DNA of 64,000 nucleotides, from positions 186,001-250,000 of the forward strand of contig CAWCUF010000004.1 of NCBI GenBank assembly GCA_963798745.1. The letters run 5' to 3'. The position numbers and the translations under genes were made by a program. The notes under the pieces are model-generated. The model saw only the letters and a program-made list of their open reading frames with translations, was not told the DNA's origin and ran no database searches. Below are positions 26,157-32,935 of this stretch, piece after piece; position 1 is the first letter of the stretch, and every line of letters begins with the position of its first letter. Source of the DNA: Prado023 sp963798745 (lineage in GTDB: Bacteria; Actinomycetota; Actinomycetes; S36-B12; CAIYMF01).

Positions 26157-26164
26157 GCGCCCCC

Positions 26165-26605
26165 CGCCTGGGTTCCTCGATCAGCGCCCGCTTGCCCTCG
26201 GCCAGGACCGCGTCGTTGGCCGTGCCCCACGCCACCCCGAGGCCCTCGGCGACCCGGGCCACGGTCAGGTGGGCGACGACCAGCCCTTCCAGCGCCCAGC
26301 GCAGCCCACGCCGTGACAGCTTGGCCTTGGCTCGGCCGCTTTCGAAGTGTCCTGGCGCCACACATGCCCGCAGCCGGTGCACCGGTATCGGCGGATCGTG
26401 ACCAGCAGCGTGGTGGGTCGCCAGCCCAACGGCTCGTGCGCCAGCCCGCGAGTCACGGTGTCCCGCGGCGCCCCTTCGCAGCCGCAGCGCCGACACCAGG
26501 TGTCAGGCTCGACCACCCGGCACGCCAGAACCGCCCGATCCACCGTCACCCGCTGACCAGTCACCTCCAAGCCGAGCTCGTCGAGACGGGCGAACCTGGT
26601 CAGGT
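26165..26605 (-). pseudogene. ISL3-family transposase remnant
   Basis: The minus strand carries the zinc-ribbon and HTH front end of an ISL3 transposase: VVEPDTWCRRCGCEGAPRD, IRRYRCTGCGHVWRQDTSKA, then, after a frameshift near 26345, AKLSRRGLRWALEGLVVAHL and VARVAEGLGVAWGTANDAVL. It stops at GKRALIEEP, just before the DDE catalytic domain. About 145 of 430 or so residues are left. It ends directly downstream of metZ. Confidence 0.65.
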
Positions 26606-26761
26606 CCGATTTGCCCTCTTCTACCCAGGACTCGGCAGCGGAGCAGCCACCCTCGCCTGGCGGCCCCTCGCAGACGGCGACGCCTGACACGGCATACGCG
26701 CTTCGCGGCGAAGTGGGACATGTCTGGGCGCTCTTGCCGATCTCCGCGCTTGTTGGACTGA

Positions 26762-27090
26762 TCAGGTGTCGCAGGCACCTTCTTCTCGGACCCAGACGAG
26801 CAAGGTCGCGTGCTCGGGGTCGTGCCACGGAGCATCGTCGTGCGCGAGGGCCTGCATCTCGCTCTCCGTCAACGGAGCCACTGGACCGCTGGGCCATTCA
26901 CCCCGCCAGAGGTCGTACTGGCCGATCAAGACCGATACGGCGCGCCCAGGGGGCGAATCTTCTCATCGAGAGGAGCGGCAGGCGCGATCGCATTCAGAGT
27001 CCTCACGATCTCCCAGAGCGGGAGGTCGTCACGCTCGAGTTCGTCACTGAGCAGGTAACTGAGTCGGTCGAGCGAGGGCAGGCTGCTCTT
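26762..27090 (-). pseudogene. Hypothetical protein broken by a frameshift
   Basis: One minus frame reads LDRLSYLLSDELERDDLPLW followed by EIVRTLNAIAPAAPLDEKIR; another continues VLIGQYDLWRGEWPSGPVAP and APWHDPEHATLLVWVREEG to a stop at 26762. The two join near 26935 and together make a sensible acidic protein of about 105 residues. The family is unknown to me. It may be a recently broken gene or a base-calling error. Confidence 0.45.
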
Positions 27091-27165
27091 CGCAGTTGGC
27101 ACCTACGCGGGATGCCTTGATGCGCATGCCCATGCCGCGATGGGGCGGTCTCCTGGCGGCGGATA

Positions 27166-27248
27166 GACGCGGGTTCGGGTCTTGTCGAGCACGGCGGCGG
27201 CCGTGCTCGACGCCACGCGTGGGCTTCACGGTCGGGCGAGAGCTCGCT
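27166..27248. repeat. Dispersed repeat family B, copy 1
   Basis: The stretch starting GACGCGGGTTCGGGTCT and ending GCTTCACGGTCGGGCGAGAG matches 61555-61640 in order with a few changes and small gaps. Both copies are intergenic. A short inverted repeat (GTCGAGCACGG...CCGTGCTCGAC) occurs inside this copy. Confidence 0.5.
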
Positions 27249-27284
27249 ACTGGCGTCGGCCCCGCCGCTAGCTAGTCTCGCGGT

Positions 27285-27515
27285 ATGCCCGAGTTCAGCT
27301 GGCGACCGGCCAACGAGGCGACCAGTGAGGACGTCGATGCCGTGTTCGACGCCGGCGGCGCCCGCAGGTGCCGCTGTCAGGCGCTCAAGGTCCCGGGCTG
27401 GATCTGGCGCGACACGACCCAGGAGGAGCGCGACGCCGCGCTCCTGGGGCAGGCCGGCTGTGGCACGAGCGGTCCCACGTCGGGCCTCGTTGGGGCCACC
27501 GTCTACGCCTGGTCT
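27285..27515 (+). pseudogene. GNAT acetyltransferase, truncated
   Basis: From the ATG at 27285 the frame gives MPEFSWRPANEATSEDVDAV, CRCQALKVPGWIWRDTTQEE and GCGTSGPTSGLVG, the N-terminal third of a GNAT subfamily that starts with a CxCQ segment. The continuation (ATVYAWSAFRRMTRNLDQG) no longer matches the acetyl-CoA-binding core. The frame stays open to 27689 but overlaps the next gene on the other strand. It is a dead fragment. Confidence 0.45.
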
Positions 27516-27563
27516 GCCTTTCGGCGGATGACACGGAACCTGGATCAGGGTCCTGACGGGCCT

Positions 27564-28409
27564 CTAGGTCAGGTCCGCCTCAACGATTTCAGCGACAGCG
27601 GCGAAGCCCAGACGCTCGTAGATGCTGTTGCTCCCGGGGTTCTCCGCGTCCGCGTTCAGCATCACACGGTCGCATTCAGATGTCAGTGACGCTGCAATGG
27701 CGTGCGTCAGGGCAGAGCCGTAGCCGCGCTTGCGATGCTCCGGCACGGTGTAGACCGGACCGATGCGCCCGACCGTTCCGCCGGGAGTGGCTACAACATG
27801 GGCGTGCCCGCCCATCGCCACTGGAGAGCCGTTCTCCCACACCCACAGGCGCCTGTCATCCACCTGAGCCCGCACAAGGCCTTCGTTCGCCTCCGCTGGG
27901 AGCCCTGCCTCGGCGTGGAAGTCGGCGAACCAGCCGAGAAGCAGGCCTAGGTCGTCCAGGGACGCAGGGCGCACCGAACCGTCGCACGCCGGTGGTGACG
28001 CCAAGGCGCCGAGTACGCGAACGATCTCGCGCATCCGAACAGTGGCAGTCCGGCCCATGCCGAGCGCCACGGCAGCGACGGCCTGGGCAGGCCCGGTCAA
28101 AGCGGTCACGACCTCCGTGTTGCCCGCCAGCCATACGCCGAGAACCGCACCCACCTCGTCGCTCATCGGTGAGACGACGGCAGGCCACGGCGCAGTTCTC
28201 ACCGCACACCCCACCACCTGCCCAGCGTCCTCGACGGCGAGCCAGAGCTCGCTGTCATACCGAGCCCCCGCTGCCACACCCTCCGCGACGCTGCCGGGCA
28301 GGTTCATCATCACCGGCTCCTGACCACGCAGTATCTCGGTGGCAGCAAGCCACGCACCTGCAGTCGGCACCTGCCTCACGTTCAGGGACGAAGGACCCAT
28401 GCCCACCAT
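27564..28409 (-). CDS. GNAT-family N-acetyltransferase (two-lobed)
   Basis: The 281-residue product has a C-terminal acetyl-CoA domain with IGPVYTVPEHRKRGYGSALT (the R/Q-x-x-G-x-G/A loop) and NPGSNSIYERLGFAAVAE. Its N-terminal lobe is a degenerate GNAT-like or FR47-like region. Substrates of such proteins vary widely. ATGs at 28409 and 28400 are both possible starts. The gene is single and its 3' end faces the dead GNAT fragment at 27285. Confidence 0.8.
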   Translation of the reverse strand: MVGMGPSSLNVRQVPTAGAWLAATEILRGQEPVMMNLPGSVAEGVAAGARYDSELWLAVEDAGQVVGCAVRTAPWPAVVSPMSDEVGAVLGVWLAGNTEVVTALTGPAQAVAAVALGMGRTATVRMREIVRVLGALASPPACDGSVRPASLDDLGLLLGWFADFHAEAGLPAEANEGLVRAQVDDRRLWVWENGSPVAMGGHAHVVATPGGTVGRIGPVYTVPEHRKRGYGSALTHAIAASLTSECDRVMLNADAENPGSNSIYERLGFAAVAEIVEADLT

Positions 28410-28535
28410 TGTGGCCCGGTGCCGTGCCGCTCGCCGGCCCTCAACATCACCTAGAGACGCCCGTGCGCACGGGTCGAGCAGTCTGCGGGACTTCCAGCGC
28501 GGTTGGCGTTTCGGCCGGCCTGCGTCACAGTGGGC

Positions 28536-28652
28536 GGTGTGCAGCGCCCGGGTGACTCAGGATGGCCGTCAACGGGAGGGCTGGCCAGGCCGTCGCCAGT
28601 CACATTGAGTGACCAAGAGAGCCCCGGAACACCCTATTCCGACACATCAGCA
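28536..28652. repeat. Dispersed repeat family A, copy with intact tail
   Basis: It begins GTGTGCAGCGCCCGGGTGAC and contains ACACCCTATTCCGACACATC near its end. It matches 39611-39728 almost base for base and 52881-53060 over its first two thirds. It lies directly upstream of the toxin-antitoxin promoter. Confidence 0.7.
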
Positions 28653-28669
28653 CAAGTCCATCGTCGCTA

Positions 28670-28698
28670 TTTACGAAACAAACGAAAGCGCGTATGCT
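28670..28698 (+). promoter_or_regulatory. Promoter of the toxin-antitoxin operon
   Basis: TTTACG (28670-28675) and TATGCT (28693-28698) stand 17 bases apart, a good sigma-70-like pair in an AT-richer patch. The antitoxin ATG lies 28 bases downstream of the -10 box with AAGGAG between. The A-rich spacer is where an autorepressing antitoxin would bind. Confidence 0.55.
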
Positions 28699-28725
28699 AC
28701 TTGCGTAGAGAAGGAGTTGACGACG

Positions 28726-29265
28726 ATGACGACACAAGCACTTGAACAGCAGACATACCTCCCCGAGCCCACTGAGGAACTAGCCTCGGTGCTGAGCTTC
28801 ATGGCTGCGCATGAGGATAATTCGGGTGCGCGGCCAGAGCCTCGTTACTTCCTTGCAGGCGCAAGCGAGCATGACCAGGTGGAGATGCCGGCGTCGGCTC
28901 ATCGGGTCCTGCTCCAGGTCCTGGAGTCGATGAAGGCCGGCAAGGCTGTCACGGTCGCGCCCCAGAGTCAGCGCCTCACGACCCAGCAGGCGGCAGAACT
29001 GCTCGGGGTGAGCCGACCAACGGTAGTCAAGCTGATAGACAGCGGCGAACTACCAGCAGAGACGCCAGGCGTCAGGCGTCGGATGGTGAAGCTTCATGAC
29101 CTGCTGGCTTATCGCGAGCGGCGCCGGGACGCGCAGTACCGGGCGTTGCTGGAGACCTCAGGGGACTACGTGGAGGAGTCTGAGGACGCGGAAACGGCCG
29201 AAGAGCGGTTCCGTCGTATTCGCGCCGAGCTTGCAGCCGAGCGACGCGCACGCGCGGGAAAGTAG
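28726..29265 (+). CDS. Excisionase-type DNA-binding antitoxin
   Basis: From ATG 28726 the product has 179 residues. The centre holds an excisionase/MerR-like helix-turn-helix: LTTQQAAELLGVSRPTVVKL, then IDSGELPAETPGVRRRMVKL. The N-terminus (PEPTEELASVLSFMAAHED) and charged C-terminus (ERFRRIRAELAAERRARAGK) are typical of the antitoxin partner of a PIN toxin. AAGGAG stands nine bases before the ATG. The toxin gene follows after 34 bases. The antitoxin should bind both its promoter and the toxin. Confidence 0.8.
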   Translation: MTTQALEQQTYLPEPTEELASVLSFMAAHEDNSGARPEPRYFLAGASEHDQVEMPASAHRVLLQVLESMKAGKAVTVAPQSQRLTTQQAAELLGVSRPTVVKLIDSGELPAETPGVRRRMVKLHDLLAYRERRRDAQYRALLETSGDYVEESEDAETAEERFRRIRAELAAERRARAGK

Positions 29266-29299
29266 AGCCCTGGGAACCTGCGGCTGAGAGGATAGCCGC

Positions 29300-29885
29300 G
29301 TGTTCGCTGCCGTCCTCGACACCTGCGTGCTCTGGCCCAGTGTCCAGCGCGATTTCCTGATGTCGATGGCCATCGAGGGCCTGTACCGACCGCTCTGGAG
29401 CGAGGCGATCCTCGAGGAGCTTCACCGCCATGAGCAGGTCAAGTTGCTCGACAGGGGAGAATCCAGCCGAGGCGCTGGTTCGGGCTGACAACCTGCTGGT
29501 CAACCTGCGGACCCACTTCGACGACGCCCTGGTGGTTGGTTGGGAGCCCCTCGAGGGCTCTCATGGGCTGCCTGACGTCAACGACGAGCACGTCGTCGCG
29601 GCCGCGGTCGTCGGCGGTGCGGGGGCGATCGTGACCGAGAACCTCAGGCACTTCCCGGCCGATCGTGTGCCGGCGAACATCCAGGTGCTGCCCGCGAAGG
29701 AGTTCGCGGCCAACACCGCTGACGTGAGCCCGGAGCGCGCTGCGCGGGCGATCTGCCAGATGTCGGCCAGGAGGACACGTCAGTCCCCTCAGGAGATAGT
29801 CGAGTTGCTGGTCTCGCGCTACAGCATGGACGAAGTAGCGGAGATCGTCCTGCCGGTCCTCGACGAAGTAGCCAGCCGCTTGTAG
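29300..29885 (+). pseudogene. PIN-domain ribonuclease toxin, frameshifted
   Basis: The GTG at 29300 opens VFAAVLDTCVLWPSVQRDFL, with the first PIN aspartate in LDTCVL, and continues to EELHRHEQVKLLDRG. The rest of the toxin (PAEALVRADNLLVNLRTHFD, then GLPDVNDEHVVAAAVVGGAG and AIVTENLRHFP, with the later acidic residues) is in the next frame. Removing one G from the GGGG at about 29455 restores a single protein of about 194 residues. All PIN acidic residues are otherwise present. It is either an inactivated toxin or a homopolymer error; if real, the antitoxin now has no partner here. Confidence 0.75.
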
Positions 29886-30378
29886 AGCGGTTGCGCGAAC
29901 GTCGAACCTGGCGGTAGGCAGCCCTGGCGGCGTGGTTCGGGTGCAGAGGCGCCGCGTCATTCTGGAGCCGGATAGACCGTGTCCCGGAGTCCCCGCCTGG
30001 CTTCAACGGCGTGCTGACCGTGCCAGCAGTCACGACTACAAAGGTCACCATGAGTAACCAATTGGGTCCTTCGACGCCCCAAATCGACAGATTGGCGGTC
30101 AATCCGTCAATCCGGCCTCGGGCTTGGGGCCGGCCCGGCCTCGGTCACGCTGGGTGAGTTGAGCCGGGCGAGCGGCCGCCATGGTGATGTGCATCGACGT
30201 GGAGTAGGGCTGAGTTGCTCTTGGCAGTCCTTCGCGGCAATGTGGGGCAGGTCAGTCGAGGTCCACTTCGCCGATCCCGCGTGCGGGGCCGTCCGAGTTC
30301 GCTGCCCGGGGATACCAGGACGCGCGCGACGCGGGGCCCTTGCCAGAGCGCCCGGCTGCCGGGTCGGCTATCCGGTGC
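29886..30378. other. Gene-free stretch with repeat pieces
   Basis: No gene is supported. The stretch holds a partial family A tail at 30066-30175 (ending GGTCACGCTGGGTGAG) and family D copy 2 at 30209-30237. Confidence 0.45.
30209..30237. repeat. Dispersed repeat family D, copy 2
   Basis: Partner of 22995-23023; 26 of 29 bases agree. Confidence 0.4.
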
Positions 30379-30693
30379 TCAGTGCACCACCTTGAGGCCA
30401 ACTACCCCGCCAATGATCATGACGAGGAAGGCGATCTTGGGTGCGGACACCGGCTCCAGGCCGGTGGCCATGGAGTAGACCACGGTGAGCGAGGCACCGA
30501 TCCCCACCCAGACGGCGTAGGACGTGCCAACGGGGAGTTCCCGCATGGCGTAGGCGAGACCGCCCATGGAGACCACGAGAGCCACGCCGAACACCAGCGA
30601 CGGCGCCAGGCGGGTGAACCCATCGGAACGGTCGAGCGCGACGGCCCACACCGCCTCAAGAACCCCGGACACGATGAGCACGATCCACGACAC
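30379..30693 (-). CDS. Small multidrug resistance family exporter, Gdx/SugE type
   Basis: The 104-residue product starts at GTG 30693 with GGAGGAGACAAGC upstream. It has four membrane helices. The essential membrane Glu is in WIVLIVSGVLEAVWAVAL, and the LPVGTSYAVWVGIGA loop and C-terminal GGVVGLKVVH are those of the SugE/Gdx branch, which exports guanidinium ions in exchange for protons. I see no guanidine riboswitch upstream; instead the promoter side carries an integrase remnant. Confidence 0.85.
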   Translation of the reverse strand: MSWIVLIVSGVLEAVWAVALDRSDGFTRLAPSLVFGVALVVSMGGLAYAMRELPVGTSYAVWVGIGASLTVVYSMATGLEPVSAPKIAFLVMIIGGVVGLKVVH

Positions 30694-30809
30694 GCTTGTC
30701 TCCTCCGAGCGGTTGACACTCGCCGGGTACTGCACCCCCGAGCCGCGCGGGGCGGCGCCAGCGTCGCACGCAGCGCGAGTGTGGGGCAAGCGTGCCCGCT
30801 CTGCGCGCC

Positions 30810-30990
30810 GACGTCGTGGGCCTTCCAGGTCCCGCGGATCAGGTCGGTGCGCTGGGTGGACAACCAGGTGTCCGCGTCACCCTCCGACGGGAACGTCATC
30901 GAGGCGACACCCGGACCCCGTCGGGGCCGATGAACGAGACCCGGAAGTTCCCCGAGGGCAGTCCTGGATCTTCCCGAACCGGCGCCCCAT
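30810..30990 (-). pseudogene. Tyrosine integrase, N-terminal remnant
   Basis: The minus strand from ATG 30990 encodes MGRRFGKIQ, then in a second frame LPSGNFRVSFIGPDGVRVS and in a third MTFPSEGDADTWLSTQRTDL with IRGTWKA. This is the first 60 residues of an actinobacterial phage or ICE integrase (arm-binding domain), disrupted by two frameshifts and then cut off. It lies 335 bases from a 3' half tRNA-Gly, the usual target of such integrases, so it marks a former integrative element. Confidence 0.65.
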
Positions 30991-31009
30991 GAGATTCCCC
31001 CTCACCGTC

Positions 31010-31116
31010 GTGTCCCGAACTGGGGACACGAAACGGGCACTGAGCACCCCCGAGGCCCGGATTCCGTGTCCCGAGCGTGTCCCCGCTCCAGGTCATTCGG
31101 GAGTCATTCGGGACAC
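31010..31116. repeat. Repeated GTGTCCCG motifs, possible integrase arm sites
   Basis: GTGTCCCG or GTGTCCCC occurs at 31010, 31066 and 31077, and in reverse at 31022 and 31109. The phrase GGGACACGAAACGG occurs twice. Two further copies follow at 31433 and 31444, beyond the tRNA half. Clustering beside an integrase start and a tRNA end suggests arm-type binding sites. Confidence 0.45.
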
Positions 31117-31168
31117 GAAACGGACGTTCCAGACCATTCTGTTCGCTAGCGCAGACCTCAAAGAGAAC

Positions 31169-31200
31169 GCCCCTGACCAGTGTTTGAGCAGGTCAGGGGC
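31169..31200. terminator. GC-rich perfect hairpin
   Basis: GCCCCTGACC (31169-31178) pairs perfectly with 31191-31200 around a 12-base loop. On the plus strand TGCTTTC follows. It may be a terminator or part of the attachment region. Confidence 0.45.
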
Positions 31201-31280
31201 TGCTTTCGACTGGAGCGGGTGAACGGGTCCGTCGATCGCTGTTGGCGATCTCCTCCCGATCCCGGGCTCCACTTGCGGGT

Positions 31281-31327
31281 CCAAGGAGAAAGGGCCCCGC
31301 GGAACAACGCGAGGCCCTTCTCCTTGG
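31281..31327. terminator. Long hairpin at the 3' end of the tRNA-Gly half
   Basis: CCAAGGAGAA-AGGGCC (31281-31296) pairs with GGCCCTTCTCCTTGG (31313-31327) with one bulged A. It overlaps the last bases of the tRNA fragment and is placed like the tRNA's transcription terminator on the minus strand. Confidence 0.5.
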
Positions 31328-31372
31328 AGCGGGTGACCGGGATCGAACCGGCATGGCCAGCTTGGAAGGCTG
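31325..31372 (-). tRNA. 3' half of tRNA-Gly(TCC), probable attachment-site scar
   Basis: On the minus strand the sequence runs from the anticodon stem CCAGC through loop CTTCCAA (anticodon TCC, plus-strand 31364-31366) to GCTGG, then variable loop, T arm (CCGGTTCGATCCCGG) and acceptor strand CACCCGCTCCA. The D arm and 5' acceptor strand are absent; unrelated DNA starts at 31373. Integrases that use tRNA genes regenerate exactly this 3' portion at one end of the element. A weaker partial copy of its last 21 bases lies at 31211-31231. Confidence 0.75.
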
Positions 31373-31742
31373 GATGCGAACCTAGTCCCGTAGCAGGTCA
31401 CGCGGCATTCTCCATCCACCGAGGCTCCGTTCGTGTCCCCAACGTGTCCCGAGGGCAGTCGCAACTGCCACTCTCAGTGGGCTGAATGTCGGTTTCAAGT
31501 TGAAGTCCGAGAGTGTGGAACACATTCTCGGGCGTGCCGTGGGTCCTGCTGCCGAGACGTCGGAGGGGGCCCGCACGGACCTGCGGCAGTCGCCTGGGTC
31601 CTTTTGCGGCGCAAGGACGTAGGTCTCGCGATCAAGCGACCTGAGGCTCGGCATGGGAGTACCGGCGACAGGTCCCGCCCGGTGACCGTTACGGGATCAG
31701 TGGGCTGGGGTCTCCGACGACGGGGCCTGTTCGTTGGCGGGC
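31373..31742. other. Stretch with no supported gene
   Basis: Apart from two GTGTCCC motifs at 31433-31451 I see no family resemblance. Open frames here lack ribosome binding sites. It is probably interior or flank of the lost integrative element. Confidence 0.4.
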
Positions 31743-31834
31743 GGACCGGTTGGCCGGGGGGCGTGCCGGTCCGTCTGGGGGCCAAGCTCTGCTGCGCTCA
31801 GGTTGCGCCCGGCTGGCAGAGTGCGTGCCCAGGC
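31743..31834. repeat. Dispersed repeat family C, copy 1
   Basis: GGACCGGTTGGCC then GGGCGTGCCGGTCCGTCT, TGCGCTCAGGTTGCGCCC and GGCTGGCAGAGTGCG match 62151-62242 in the same order and spacing. This copy lies 50 bases past the stop of the lipoprotein gene at 31884; the other lies 43 bases before the start of another lipoprotein gene. Confidence 0.65.
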
Positions 31835-31883
31835 TCCCATCATCCGAGTAGGTATCGGTTCGCGCGCCCAGTTGTGGTTGGGG

Positions 31884-32648
31884 CTACCCGAGTGTGATCG
31901 AGGAGACGATCTGATCCGTGGTGGCCAACCAGCCTGCGACCTCCTCCTCGGGGGTCCCGTCGGTTCCGGCCGAGGCCATCAGCGGCTCTCCGCCGGCCTC
32001 GATCGCGTACACGCGACGCGAGCCCAGGACGATCTCCCCAATCTGCCGATCGTCCTGTTCGTCGAGGTACGGCCACAGAACGACGCACGGACCATCGTTG
32101 GGAGGGCTGTCGGCGAAGCACCTCGCCGACGGGTCGGAAACCTCAACGTCCCACCACGACGCGTCGCCGTCGGCGAGGCTGAGCGTGCCTTGGTCAACGA
32201 TCTCCAGCGCGACGGCCCCCTCGAGCCACGCGCCGACGTCGCCGGGGAAGCCGATGGGACCAGCGAACAGCTCCTCGTCGGCGGATTCCTCTGCTGTCAC
32301 GAGCTGGGTCAGGTCGGCGACGTTGACTGGGAAGTCGAAGATGAGGGAGCCGTAGGGGTCACCGAGGAGGAACCGGTACGGGTCGTTTCCTTTGGACGGG
32401 TCGAACGTGGCCGCAGTGGTTGTATAGGTCACCGGGAACGGGCCGTTGGTGTAGGTATGGGTGCCGGGCTCGATCGTCGGCTGGTACTTCGTGAGGTCGT
32501 CCGCTGGCGCCTCGGACGTGGCGACCTCCGTCGGTTCCGCCCCAGAGGTGGCGCCGCTGCTGCTTGAGTCGCACGCGGAGAGCAGCAGCGCGGCGCTGCA
32601 GGCGATCGTGGCCATGCCGGCCGCTTTGAGCAATGAAGGCGTGTCCAT
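31884..32648 (-). CDS. Putative lipoprotein paired with a SARP-family gene
   Basis: From ATG 32648 the product has 254 residues. MDTPSLLKAAGMATIACSAA then LLLSAC is a lipoprotein signal with lipobox LSAC. A Ser/Thr/Ala-rich linker (SSSSGATSGAEPTEVATSEA) leads to a beta-rich domain with two Cys that may pair (ARCFADSPPNDGPCVVLW). The frame is open upstream to 32789, but the extension is Arg-rich and unlikely. I do not recognise the fold. It diverges from the large SARP-kinase-STAND gene, suggesting a shared function in sensing at the membrane. Confidence 0.75.
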   Translation of the reverse strand: MDTPSLLKAAGMATIACSAALLLSACDSSSSGATSGAEPTEVATSEAPADDLTKYQPTIEPGTHTYTNGPFPVTYTTTAATFDPSKGNDPYRFLLGDPYGSLIFDFPVNVADLTQLVTAEESADEELFAGPIGFPGDVGAWLEGAVALEIVDQGTLSLADGDASWWDVEVSDPSARCFADSPPNDGPCVVLWPYLDEQDDRQIGEIVLGSRRVYAIEAGGEPLMASAGTDGTPEEEVAGWLATTDQIVSSITLG

Positions 32649-32935
32649 GATGATCCCTTCAGAATCGAGTTGTCTTTGTGCTTGGCCAGACTCCCTGCCG
32701 AGCACCTCGTGCACGACTTCGACGGTACGGGCAGCCAATAGCAGGCAGATAGCACGCCACAGGCCTGAGCGCCTGCGACGCCGCTGCACCCTGCCTCTCG
32801 GGCATCGGAGCCAGGGGAATGGACTCCGCGGGTTTGGTCAGCCTAGGCTTAGCCGGACACGCACAGGGCTGTGCGGTGCCCGCTCACCGGGCGGCGCGGA
32901 GCGCACACGCTGACCATCCACGCGAGGTGCGGCTG
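32649..32935. promoter_or_regulatory. Divergent control region, lipoprotein / SARP gene
   Basis: The 287 bases lie between two divergent starts. The start of the large gene has only a weak site (GAGGTGCGGCTG). No strong palindrome or SARP heptad repeat is evident to me. Confidence 0.4.

Noticed and set aside
26697..26722. Repeat family E: a GCGGCGAAGTGGG motif also seen at 53797-53826
   Set aside because: Only about 20 bases agree in two places. It may be the end of the ISL3 element but is too short to claim.
30694..30809. Guanidine riboswitch before the Gdx/SugE-type exporter
   Set aside because: I could not find the conserved ykkC-type elements; the region reads as decayed integrase and shadow.
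31325..31372. Complete tRNA-Gly gene
   Set aside because: The D arm and 5' acceptor strand are absent; only the 3' half from the anticodon stem onward is present.
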